Shown: piece by piece, positions 14,001-25,935 of the stretch
Layout of the letters: each line of letters begins with the position of its first letter
How positions within the stretch are numbered: the first letter of the stretch is position 1
NCBI GenBank assembly: GCA_023846275.1
Contig: JAIUJO010000297.1
Span: 459,001 to 523,000 of the forward strand
Length of the DNA: 64,000 nucleotides
Reading direction: 5' to 3'
Source: Vanilla planifolia
Taxonomy: Eukaryota > Streptophyta > Magnoliopsida > Asparagales > Orchidaceae
Notes under the pieces: model-generated
Databases searched by the model: none
What the model saw: the letters and a program-made list of their open reading frames with translations, nothing else
What the model was told of the DNA's origin: nothing
Made by a program: the position numbers and the translations under genes

Positions 14001-17000
14001 CTCTACTCTACTTTAGCTTAGTCTAGCCTGCCTACTGTAGCCTAGGCTAGCTTAGCTAAACCTAGCTCTACTCTATTTTACTCTACTCTACTTTACTTGA
14101 CTCAACTCTACTCTAACTTAGCTTAGCCTAGCTTAGCCAAGCCTAGCTCTACTCTACTCTACTCTAGCCTAGCCTAGCCTAGCTAAACCTAGCCTAGCCA
14201 AACCTAGCTCTACTCAACTCTACTCTCCTCTATTCTACTCTACTCTACTATTCTCTACTCTATTATGCTCTATAATGCTCTACACTGCTATACTCTACTC
14301 TACTCTTCTATACTCTTACTTATTCTAGCCTAACCTAGCTCTACTCTACTCTACTCTACTCTATCCTAACATATCTTAGCCTACCTTATCCTTGCCTAGC
14401 ATTGACCAGCTTGGCAAAGCTTAGCCTAACTTAGCTCTACTCTACTCTACTATGCTCTACTTTGCTTTGCTCAGCTCTATTATACTCTATCATACTCTAT
14501 TATATGCTACTCTGCACTGCTCTACTCTTAAATGCTATGATCTACTCTTCTCTACTCTACTCTATTCTACTCTGCTCTACTCTTATCTACTCTACTAGAC
14601 TCTACTTTACTCTACTTTAAGCAATTTTGCCTACCCTAGCATAGCCTAAGCTTGCTCTACTCTACTATACTCTACTTTATTCCACTCAACTCTACTCTAG
14701 CCTAGCCTAGTCTACCTTAGCGTTGCCTCACCCAGCTTAGCTTAACCTAATCTAGCTCTACTCTACTCTACTCTAGCCTAGCCTAGTCTACCTTAGCATA
14801 GCCTAACCCAACCTAGCCTAACCTAACCTAGCTCTACTCTACTCTACTCTACTATATTGTACTTTACTCTACCCTAGCCTAGCCTAACTTAGCTCTGCTC
14901 TACTTTGATCTACTCTACTTTACTCTACCCTACTCTGGTCTACTCTACTATTCTCTATTATGTGCTGCTTTACTTTGCTCTATTCTAGTCTGCTCTGCTC
15001 CACCCTACACTACTTTATCATACTCTAGCCTAGCCTAACCTAGCCTAATCAAACTCTACTCTACTCTACTTTACTATACTATACTCTACTCTACTCAACT
15101 CTACACTCCTCTACTCTACTCTAGCCTACCTTAGCCTACTCTATGCAACACTAAATTAGCCTAGCCTAGCTTAACTAGGCTCTACTCTACTCTACACAAC
15201 TCTGCTCTACTCTACTCTACTCTACTCTACTCTCACCTCACCTAACCTAGCCTAACCTAATCTAGCTCTACTCTTATTTACTCTAACCTAGCCTAGCCAA
15301 GCCTAGCCTAATCGAGCTCTACTCTGCTCCACTCTACTATACTCTACTCTACTATACTATACTCTACTTTACTCTACTCTACTCTAAAAAAGCCTAGCCT
15401 AGCTTGACCTAGCTATAACATGCTCTAACCATGGATAGCCTAACCTAATCTTGTTCTACTCTACTCTACTCTACTCTGCTCTACTCCACTCGACTCTAAT
15501 CTGCTCTACTCTACTCTACTCTAGCCTAGCCTACTCTACCCCAGTCAAGCCTACCCTTAACGAGCCTTACCAACATCTACTCTACTTTACTCTACTCTAT
15601 TATACTACACTATACTCTACTCCACTCCACTCTACTATACTATATTATACTCTACTTTAGTCTATTATAACCTAGCCTAACCTAACCTAGCTCTATTCTA
15701 CTCTAGCTTAGCCTAACCTAACTTCAGTTTGCTCTACATCCTCAAGTTTTTTATGTTTTGCTCCTCTCTACTCTATTATGCTCTGTTTTTTTTTTTGCAC
15801 TACTTGGTTTTGCTCTACTTTACTCTTCTCTAACTAGATTAGCTTAAATTAGCTCTACTGTACTCTACTCTATTATGCTCTATTCTGCTTAGTTGTACCC
15901 ATCTCTACTTTGCTCGACTCTGCTCTACACTACTCTATTGTTGTCTAAACTATTATGCTCCTCTCTATTCTACTCCACTATGCTATGCTCTACTCTACTC
16001 TACTTTACTCTACTTTGCTCTACTCTACTCTACTCTACTTTATTATACTTAATATAATCTAGCCTTCTTTAGCCTAGCCTAACCTAACTTTCTCTACACT
16101 ACTATACTCTACTTTACTATACTCTATCCTACTCTACTCTTCTCTACTCTGGCCTAGCTTAGGCTAGGCAAGCTTTGCCTAACCTAGATCTACTTTATTT
16201 TACTCTACATTACTTTAATCTACTCTACTCTAACTTAGACTAGCATAACCTAGCCAAACATAGCTCTACTCTATTATGCTTTACTCTACTCTTCTTTACT
16301 CTACTATAGCTTAGCTTTGCCTTGCCTAGCCTAGCCTAATGAAACCAAGCTATGCTCTACTCTACTAAGGTTTGTTATACTCTTTTCTACTATACTCTGA
16401 TCTAATGTACTCTAGCCTAACCTACCCTAACATAGCTCTACTCTACTCTACTCTACACAATTATACTCTACTACACTCTATGCTACTCTACTCCACTCTA
16501 CTATGCTTTACTCTTCTCCAAATAGTTTAGCCTAGCCTAGCCTAACCTAGCTTTACTCTACTCTTGCCTAGGCAAGCCTAGCCTAACCTTGCTCTACTCT
16601 GCTCTACTCTACTTTACTTTGCTCTACTCTGTTCTACTATGCTCTGCTCTTTTATACTCTAGCTAAGCCTTGCTTAACTTAGCTTTACTCTGCACTACTC
16701 TACTCTATTCTATTCTACTCTATTCTACTCTACTCTACTCTACTCCATTCTACTCTACTCTACTCTACTTTACTCTAACCTAGCCTAGCCTAGCCTACCT
16801 AGCCTAACCAAGCTCTATTATGCTCTACTCTACTCTATTATACTCTACTATACTATACTCTCCTCTACACCACTACATTAAGCCCTATTCTACTTTGCTT
16901 GACTCTACTCTATTACACTCTACTTTAGCCTAGCCTAACCTAACCTAGCTCTACTCTGCTCTACTCTAACTAATTGTACTCTTACCTACCCTAGTCTGGC

Positions 17001-17559
17001 CTAGCATAATGAATCTCTACTATACTCTACTCCAATAAATGATACTCTAGTATAGCATACTCTACTCTACTATACTCTAATCTAATCTACTCAACTCTAC
17101 TCTACTCTGCTCTACTCTACTCCTCTCTACTCAAGCCTAGCCTAGCTATCCTAACTTGGGCTAACTTAGCTTAACCTAGCTCTACTCTGCTCTGCTCTAC
17201 TCTACTCAACTCTACTTTGCTCTATTATGTTCTACTCCTCTCTGCTCTACTTTACTCTACTCTAATCTATTCTAGTCAACTATGCTCTAGTCTACTCTCC
17301 TCTACTCAAGCCTAAACTAGCCTAGCTTAACAAAGCTTTACTCTACTTTACTTTAGCCTTATTAAGCCTAGCCTACACATGCCTAGCCAAGCCTAACCTA
17401 GCTCTACACTACTCCACTCTATTATACTCTATAATACTATGCTCTAGTCTACTCTACTCCACTCTACTTTATTATACTCTACTCTACTCTAACTTAGTCT
17501 ATCCTAGTCTGACCTAACCTAGCTCTACTATAACCTACACTAGCTTAGCCTAACCTAGC

Positions 17560-18180
17560 TCTACTTTACTCCACTCTACTCTACTTTACTCTTCTTTATT
17601 TTATTTTGCTCTACTCTATGCAAGTTAGCTATGCTCTACTCTACTTTGCTCTTATATGCTCTATTCTACTACACTCCACTCTTCTCTGTTCTACTCTGCT
17701 CTACTCTGCTCTCCTCTTTACTTTTATCCTCTCCTCTCCTCTCCTTTACTATACTCTACTCTACTCTACTCTATTCTACTCTACTCTACTTTACTCTACC
17801 CTACTCTATCCAAGCCTAGCCTAATCTAACCTTATTCTACTCCAAAGTACTACATTATACTCTACTATACTCTAGCCTAGCTTAACTGTGCTCTACTCAA
17901 CTCAACTCTAGCCAAGCCTAGGCTTACCTAACCTTACTCCTCTATTTTACTCTACTCTATTATGTTCTACTTTGCATGGCTCTGCTCTGTGCCATTTTGT
18001 ACTACTCTGCTCTAATCTTCTGCTCTATTCTACTCTACTCAGCTCTCCTCTCCTCACCCCCACTCTCATCTCCTCTCCTTTATCCTACTCTACTCTACTC
18101 TACTCTGCTCTACTCAACTCTATTATACTCAACTCAACTCTACTCTACTCTACTCTACTATAATCTATTTTATTTTATCT
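17560..18180 (+). repeat. Possible ~350-bp duplicated segment
   Basis: Two C-rich patches share order and words: GCTCTATTCTAC at 17,658 and 18,022, and CTCCTCTCCTTTA at 17,736 and 18,070, followed in both by four or five clean CTCTA units. Offsets are 364 and 334. The words are low-complexity, so this is less secure than the 1.0- and 1.7-kb duplications. Confidence 0.5.
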
Positions 18181-19252
18181 GGCTAGCCTAACTTAGCTCT
18201 ACTCTACTCTTGCTTAGCCTAGCCTACCATAGCCTAACTAGCTTGGCCTAACCTTAGCTAACCTAATTATACTCTACTCTACTTTACTCTACTCTACTCT
18301 ACTCTACACTATTGCTCTCAACACTACTTTACTCTACTTTACTCTATTATAACCTTGCCAAGTCTAATCTAACCAAGCTCTTCCTGTACTCTACTTCACT
18401 CTACTCCATCCTATCCTAACCTAGCTCTACTCTACTTTATTATGCTGTGTGATGCTCTACTCTACTCTACTCTTCTCTTCTCTGCTCTACTTTGTTCTAC
18501 TCTACTCTCTTCTACTCTATACTCTAGCTTAGCCTAAATTAGACAATCCTAACTTAGCTCTATTCTACTTTACTTTACTCTAATCTACTCTTGCCTACCT
18601 TACCATGGCCTAACCTAGCTAGTCTAGCCTTGCAAAACTAGCTCTACTCTACTCAACTCTACTCTACTCTGTTCTACTCTACTCTATTCTACTCTCCTTT
18701 GCTATCCTCTACTCTAGCCTAGCTTAGCCTAACTTAGCTCTATTCTCCCTTACTTTACTTTGCTCTGCTCTACTCTACTTTGCTCTACACTACTCTACTC
18801 TACTCTACTCTTGCCTAGTCTATCCTAGCTTGGCCTAGCTTAGTCTAGTCCTACTCTACTTTGCTCTACTATATTGTACTCTACCCTCTATCCTAGCCTA
18901 GCCTAACCTAGCCTTGCCTAACTTATCCCAGCTTAACCTTGCTTTATTTTACTTTATTCCACTCTACTTACTCTACTTTAACCTAGCTTAGCCTAACTTA
19001 GCTCTACTCCACTCTACTTTACTCTACTCTCCTCTACTCTACTCTATTCTACTCTAGCCTTGCCTAGATTAGCCTGGCCTAGTCTAGCCTAACCTTGCTC
19101 TACTTTGCTCTACTCTTATTAACTCTACTCTACTCTACTATGCTCTGCTCTACTGTGCTCTCCTTTGCTCTACTCTGCACTACTCTACTCCACTCTACTT
19201 TTTTTTATGTTGCTCTACTCTACTTTGCTCTACTCTAGCCTACTCTACTCTA

Positions 19253-20294
19253 TCATCATTTAGACCATAGACATGAATTTTAATTAGAAGAGGATTTAAT
19301 TTCAAAACAAATAGCTTTTAAAGATAACAATTTTTTTTAATTTTTTTCAAAGTTCATTTTAGTAAAAATCTCAAACAAAACATAATGTTTATTTATTTAA
19401 AAAAATTTAATTTTAATCATGAGTTCTATCAAATATTATAAAAAAATTAATATTTTATACAAATCAACAAAAAGACTCTTAAGATACTACTTTGTATATA
19501 ATGTATGAGTTTAATAAAAAAATAGTATTTTTTAAAATACTTTTACAAAAATATATGTGATAAAAATGTTTTGATTCAATTTTTTAATAAATATTTTTCT
19601 TCTCTATTAGAAATTTCAAAAAACATATTTTAAGAAAATATTTTCAAATAAGTTTTGAATTTTCATTCACTAAAATAAAACTAATTATTTAAAAAAAAAT
19701 TATCATTGAACTTCTTTTATTAGATAATTGTATAAAACATAATACGCTTTATGTAAACTATATTTAAATTACTTTAAAATTTATATTTAGTTTTTTGAAA
19801 TAAAAAATATTTTCTTTTGAATTTTTTTACCTATCAATTTCTTAAAGAAAAGAAAAATATTTTGTCTTTTATTAGATTTTTTATTACTAAGAGAACATTC
19901 AAAAAAATCAAAAAAACTATTTAATGTATACAAAATATAAAAATATTTTGCAAACTTTTTATTAATAATTTTAAAATCTATGGCTAATGTGATGTAGAAA
20001 TTGTCATTAAGTTTATTTTTAAAGATAATTTTGAATGAAAAACGTATTAATAAATAATAGTTTTAAAAAAATTTAAAATTGCTATAAAAATGTTCTATCT
20101 TTAATAAATTTATTGTGTATAGTGACTTCATAAAATTGTTATATTTTAAAATAAATAAAATAGCATTTACTTTTTAAAAAAATCTCCCTTTTTCATTATT
20201 TTTAAGAAAAAAATTAGTATTTATTTTGGTAAAACTATGTTTTATTTTTTTTAATTAAACAAAACTTAACGATGTGCTTATAAAAGTGTATTAA
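19253..20294. other. A+T-rich non-satellite island
   Basis: The pentamer array stops abruptly after CTACTCTAT at 19,252 and resumes with ACTACTCTACTC from about 20,294. Between these points the DNA is dominated by A and T runs, with about 10-15% G+C on the lines I counted, and has no CTA periodicity. I see no convincing terminal inverted repeat, no poly(A) tail, no tRNA-like fold and no long open frame on either strand. The frames are cut by frequent TAA stops. A target-site duplication cannot be judged because both flanks are the same repeat. It sits inside an A-block on both sides and the satellite orientation is unchanged across it. Possibilities are a decayed transposon, a fragment of ordinary A+T-rich genomic DNA carried within the satellite, or a matrix-attachment-like spacer. 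The sequence alone does not decide between them. Confidence 0.9.
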
Positions 20295-23200
20295 CTACTC
20301 TACTCTACTCTAACCTAACCTAGCCTAACCTAACCTAATCTAACTCTACTCTGGCCTATCGTAGCCTAACTTAACTCTTCTCTACTCTGCTCAGCTCTCC
20401 TTTGCAAAGCTCTACTCTGCTCTGCTTTGCTCTACTCTACTACACTCTATTCTCCTCTTCTATACTCTTGCTTAGCTTAGCATAGCTCTACTTTATTCAA
20501 CTCTACTCTAGTCTACTCTACTGTACTCTAGTCTAGCCTAACCTAGCCTTGCCTAACCCACCCTTGCCTAGCCTAACCTAGCCTAGCCTAACCTAGCTCT
20601 ACTCTACTCTACTCTAATCAACTCACTCTAACCTATCCTAGCTCTGCTCTACTCTACTCTATATTTTTTTAACTTAGGTAAGCCTAGCCTAGCCTAACTA
20701 AGCTATACTCTACTCTACTCTACTCTAGCATGGCCTTGCCTTGCCTAGCCTAGCTTAGCCTAGCTTTGCTCAGCTTTGGTCTGCTCTGCTATGCTTCGCT
20801 CTATTTTGGTCTACTTTGCTTTACTATGGTTTGCTCCACTCTACCATGCTCTGCTCTCCTCTCCTCTACTCTACTCTATTATACTCTAGACTAGCTCTAT
20901 TGTACTCTGTTATACTCTAGTCTACTCTAGCCTAGCCTAGCCTAACCTAGCCTAGCATAGGCAAACCTAACCTAGCCATGCAAGGCTTAACTTGGCCTAG
21001 CCTAGCTCTACTACACTATACTCTACACTACTTTACTCTATTCTACTCTTCTCTACTCTACTCTACTCTACTTTACCTTACTCTACTCTATTCTGCTTTT
21101 CTCACATTACTCTACTCTACTCTACTTTGACCAAACCTTGCCGAGCCAAAGCCAACTTAGCTCAAATATACACTACTCTAACTTAGCTTAACCTAGCTTA
21201 GCCTTACCTAACCTAACTCTGCTCTGCTCTGCTCTACTTTATTCTTCTCTGCTCTACATTACCCTTCTCATCTCTACTCTACTCTACTCTACTCAACTCT
21301 ATTGTACTCTACCCTAGCCTAGCCTAACCTAGATCTACTTTACTCTACTCTACTCTACTCTAGCCTAGCTTAGCCTACTAAAGCTGAGCCTAGCCTAGCC
21401 TAACCTAGCTTTACACTACCTTTACTCTACTCTACTCTACTCTACTTTACTCTACTATACTCTAGCCTAGCCTAACCTAGCTCTACTCTACTTTACTCTA
21501 TGCTACTATACTCTACTTTACTCTACTCTGCTCTTACATAGCTTAACCTAACATTGCCTAACCTAGCTCTACTCTGCACTAGTGTTCTTTGCTCTGCTCT
21601 ACTCTGTTATACTATTCTACTATCCTCTACTCTCCTTGCCTCATCTCTACTCCACTCTAGTCTACTCTAGTCTACTCTACTTTACTCTACTCTACTCTAG
21701 CATTACCTAGCCTAGCCTCACCTAAACTCGCACTACTCTACTCTACTTCTTTACTCTACTCTATTCTAGCCTAGCCTACCCTAATCGAGCTTAGCTTAGC
21801 CAAACCATATTCTACTATACTATACTCTACTCTACTATCGTCTAGTCTACTCTACTCTACTCTATTCTAGTCTAATCTACTCTAGTTTAGCCTTGCCTAG
21901 CCTAGTCTTTCCTAACCTAGGCTAGCCTAACTTAGCCTAACCTAGGCTAACCTAGCTCAACTCTACTTTAGTCTACTTTACTAAGCTATGCTCTACTCTA
22001 CTCTTCCCTGCTCTAATGTACTATATTGTACTCTACTTTGTTATGCTCTATTTACCTCTACTATGTACTTTAGCCTAGCTTAACTTAGCTTACACGAACC
22101 TAGCTCTACTCTACCCTACTCTACTCTAGCCTTGCCTAGCCTAGCCCACCATTACTTAACCTAGACTACCCTAGCTTAGCCTATTCTTACCTAGCTCTAC
22201 TCTACTCTACTCTACTTGGCACTGCTCAACTCTACTCTAACCTAGCCTTGCCTAGCTTAGCCTAACCTAGCTTAGCCTAGCCTAACATAGCTCTACTCTT
22301 CTCAACTCTTCTCAACACTACTCTACTCTACCCTAATCTACTCTACTCTAACCTAGCCTAACTTAGACTATCGTAGCTTAGTCTAGCTTACCCTAACCTA
22401 GCTCTACTCTACACTACTCTGCTCTACACAACTATGCTCTTTTTTGCTCTACTTTTCTTGGCTCTTCTCTTCTCTACTCTACTCTACTCTACTCTACTCT
22501 ACTCTTGCTTAACCTAGCCTATCTTAGCCTAGCCACTCCAACCTAGCCTAACCTTGCCTAGCTTAGCTTAATCTTTTTATACACTACTCTACTCTACTCT
22601 AATATAGCCTAGCCTTGCCTAAACTTGCTCTGCTCTACTCTACTATGCTTTGCTCTCCTCTACCATGCTTTACACTACTCTACTCTACACTCTAATTTTT
22701 TTATGCTCTACTACACTCTACTCTGCTCTACTCTACTCTTCTCTCCTCTACTCTACTCTACTCTTCTTTATTCTACTCTACTCTACCCTAATCTACTCTA
22801 CTTTAATCTTCTCTCCTCTCCTCTCCTTAACTCTACTCTACTCAATTCTACTCAACTCTACTTTACTCTACTCTACATTGCTCTACTTTAACCTTGCCCA
22901 CTTTACTATACTCTAGCCTAGCCTAGCCGTACCATGCTTTTTCTCTGCTCTACTCTACTTTGCTCTGCTCTGCTCTGCTCTTCTCTACTCTACTCTACTC
23001 TACTCTACTCTGCTCTACTCTACTCTACTCTACTCTACACTACTTTACTCTACTTTACTCTACTCTACTCTCCTCAAGCTTAGCTTACGCTAGCCTAACC
23101 TAATTCTATTATACTTTACTTTTCTCTACTCTACTCTACTCTTCTTTTCTTTTCCTTATTCTACTCTCCTACTCTCCACTCTACTCTACCCTACTCAGCT

Positions 23201-23330
23201 CTTCTCTACACTTTTTTGCTATGCTGTACTCTGCTCTATTCTACTTTGTGCTACTGTACTCTACTCTGCTCTACTCTTCTCTACTCTACTCTACTCTACA
23301 CTAGCCTAGCTTAGCCTAGCCTAACCAAGC

Positions 23331-23352
23331 CTGGTATTTCATAAACAAGTTG
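23331..23352. other. Short non-pentamer patch
   Basis: Between a B-block ending AACCAAGCCT and an A-block starting GTACTCTAC lies about 20 bp (GGTATTTCATAAACAAGTT) that fits neither unit type. It could be a filler insertion from end-joining repair. Nothing in it is recognisable. Confidence 0.7.
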
Positions 23353-23956
23353 TACTCTACCTTTCTCTAATCTACTTTACTACTCTAGCTTAGCCTAGCT
23401 TAACCTAACCTAACCTAGCTCAACTCTACTCTACTCTACTTTAGCTGAGCATAACCTAGCTCTACTCTACTCTACTCTACTCTACTCTTCCCTATTCTAC
23501 TCTACTCTACCCTGCTCTTCTCTACTCTACTGTTCTCTTCTCGACTTTTTTTTCTGTGCACTACACTACTCTGCTCTATTCTACTCTAGTCTACTCTAGC
23601 CTTGTTGAGCTTAGCTTCGTAGAGCGTAACCAAACAATACTCTACACTACTCTAGTCTACTCTACTCTACTCAAGCCTTGCCTAGCTTAACCTAGCTCTA
23701 CTATATGCTGCTCTACCCTACTCTTCTCTAATCTACTATGTTATGCTCTACCCTACTCTACTCTTCTCTACTTTGCTCTACTCTACTCCACTCTTCTCTA
23801 CTCTATTATACTCTACCTTAGCTTAGCCCAACCTTGCTTAACTCTATTATACTTTAACTAATCTAGTCTGTGCTACCTTATCCTAGCCTTGGCAAGCCTG
23901 GAGAAAACCTAGCTCTTCCCCACATTACTCTACTCTACTATGGTCTACTCTACTAC

Positions 23957-23996
23957 ACATCACTCTATTCTACTCTACATCACTCTACTCCACTCT
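23957..23996 (+). repeat. 20-bp tandem duplication with ACATCACTC
   Basis: Two adjacent 20-bp copies begin ACATCACTCTA and differ at two positions. Confidence 0.85.
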
Positions 23997-25895
23997 ACTT
24001 TACTCTACTCTACTCTAACCTAGCCAAGCTTAGCCAAGCCTAGCCAGCATAACTTACCTCTACTCTACTCTACTGAACTCTACTCAGCTTGAGCCAATCA
24101 TAGCCTAGCTTAACCTAGCTCTACTCTACTCTGCTCTATTCTGCTCTGCTCTACTCTACTCTGTTTTGCACCACTCCATCTTGCTCTACTCTATTCTACT
24201 CTACTCTACTCTATTCTACTATGCTCTATACTACTTTACTCAACTCTTGTCTACTCTACTCTAGCCTAGCCTAGCTTAGCCTTGACTATCCTATCCTAAT
24301 CTTACTCTACTCCACTCCAGTCTATTATTTTTTACACTACTATGCTTCACTCTACTCTATTCAATTCTACTCTACTTTAACCCAGTATAGCCTAGCAAGC
24401 TTAGCCTAACCTAGCTTTACTTTACTTTATTTTGCTTTACTATGCTCTCCTCTACTCTTTTTTGCTTTACTTTGTTTTACTCTACTCTTCTCTGCTCTAC
24501 TCTACACTACTCTGCTTTACTATACTCTACTCTAATATTGTGTTCCTTTAACCTAGCCTAGCCTAACCAAGCTTAGCCTCACCTAGCTCAAATTTACTCT
24601 GCTCTACTCTGCTCTACTCTACTCAACTCTAACCAAGCCTAGCCTTGCTTAGCCTAACATGTCTCTACCTGACTTTATTATACTCTAGCCAAGCTTAGCC
24701 AAGCCTAGCCTAACTTAGGTTTTCTCTGCTTTGCTCTACTCTGCTCTACTCTATTTTTTGTTTGCTTTGCTCTACTCTACTCTACTTAACTATGCTCTAC
24801 TCTGCTTAGCTCTATTAAGCTCTCTACTTCTTTGCTCTATTCTACTCTAACTTATCCAAGCTTTGCCAAGAATAACCTAGATCTACTCTACTCTACTATA
24901 CTTTACCCTACTCTATTCTACTCTACTCAACACTTCTCTGCTCTACTTGACTCTACTCCACTCTTTTCTAACATAGCCTAGCCTAACTCTAACCTTCCTT
25001 TACTCTGCTCTACTCTAGCCTAGTCCAACCTAGCTTAGTCTAGCTAAATCTAACCCCACTTTGCTTTGCTTTACTTTACTCTTTTCTACTCTATTCTACT
25101 ATGCTCTACTCACCTCTTGTATACTCTACTTTGCTCTACTCTACCCTTCTCTACTCTACTTTACTTAGCACTACTCTACTCTACTCTGTTCTGCTCTGCT
25201 CTACCCTATCCTACTCTACTCTACTATACTCTTTCCTAGCCTAGCCTAACCAAGCTCTACTCTACTCAACCTCACTCTACTCTACTCTACTCTACTCTAA
25301 CCTTGCCAATCTTAGCCTAGCATAACTTAGCTCTACTATACTCTATTCTTGGCTAGCCTTGTGTAGCCTAGCATAGCCTAACTTAACTCTACTTTAGTCT
25401 ACTATGCTCTACACCACTTTGCTCCACTCTAATCTGCTCTGCTTTACTCTACTCTATGCTACTCTACTTTACTCTATTCAACTCTACCCTTTTTTAGCCT
25501 AGCTTATCCTAGCCTAGCAAAACCAAGCTCTAGTTTACTCTACTTTACTCTACTCTACTATACTCTACTTTAGCCTTGCTTAACCTAAGCTAGCTCTCCT
25601 CTACTCTACACTACTCATCTCTGCATTACTCTTCTTTACTCTATTCTATTCTTCTCTGCTCCACTTTGCTACACTCTTCTCTTCTCTGCTCTACTCTACT
25701 CTACTCTTGTCTAGCCTAACCTAACTTAGCTCAACTCTACTATACTTTACTCGACTCTAGCCTAGCCTAACTTGGCTTAGCCTAGCCTAGCCTAACATAG
25801 CTTAGCCCAACCTAGCTCTACTCTGCTCTTCTCTACTCTACTCTACATTAGCCAAGCCAAGCATAGCCAAGGATAACCTAACCTAACTATATTCT

Positions 25896-25935
25896 ACTCT
25901 AATCTAGTCTACTCTACTCTAATCTAGTCCACTCT
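25896..25935 (+). repeat. 20-bp tandem duplication with AATCTAGTC
   Basis: Two adjacent copies of ACTCTAATCTAGTCTACTCT differ at one base (GTCTA against GTCCA). Confidence 0.85.

Larger units (their letters stand above)
1..19252 (+). repeat. A/B pentanucleotide satellite array, left part
   Basis: The whole stretch is a diverged 5-bp tandem array with CTA recurring every five bases. A-blocks are runs of CTCTA and B-blocks are runs of GCCTA or ACCTA, alternating every few tens to few hundreds of bases. A typical B-to-A junction reads CCTAGCTCTAC, for example at 822-832 and 3,850-3,860. Common single-base variants are CTTTA, CTCTG, CTATA, CTCAA, CTCCA and CTCTT in A-blocks, and GCTTA, GCCAA and GCCTT in B-blocks. 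The + strand is pyrimidine-rich throughout, with G almost confined to B-units, junctions and CTCTG variants. I see no gene, RNA gene or transposon in it. C-rich variants (CTCCTCTCC) cluster near 120-230, 590-640, 2,640-2,700, 3,040-3,070, 5,170-5,230 and 17,700-18,090. The satellite nature is seen directly; a heterochromatic location is inferred. Confidence 0.97.

Noticed and set aside
15781-15800. T-runs (about 15,786-15,798; 19,198-19,207; 23,546-23,554; 55,616-55,622) as poly(T) tails of reversed retroposons
   Set aside because: Each run is flanked on both sides by ordinary pentamers with no inserted body next to it. They look like local T expansions of CTTTT variants.
19253-20294. Transposon, LTR-type element or gene in the A+T-rich island
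   Set aside because: I saw no terminal repeats, no poly(A) tail, no coding remnant and no long open frame. The flanking satellite hides any target-site duplication. Left as unclassified.
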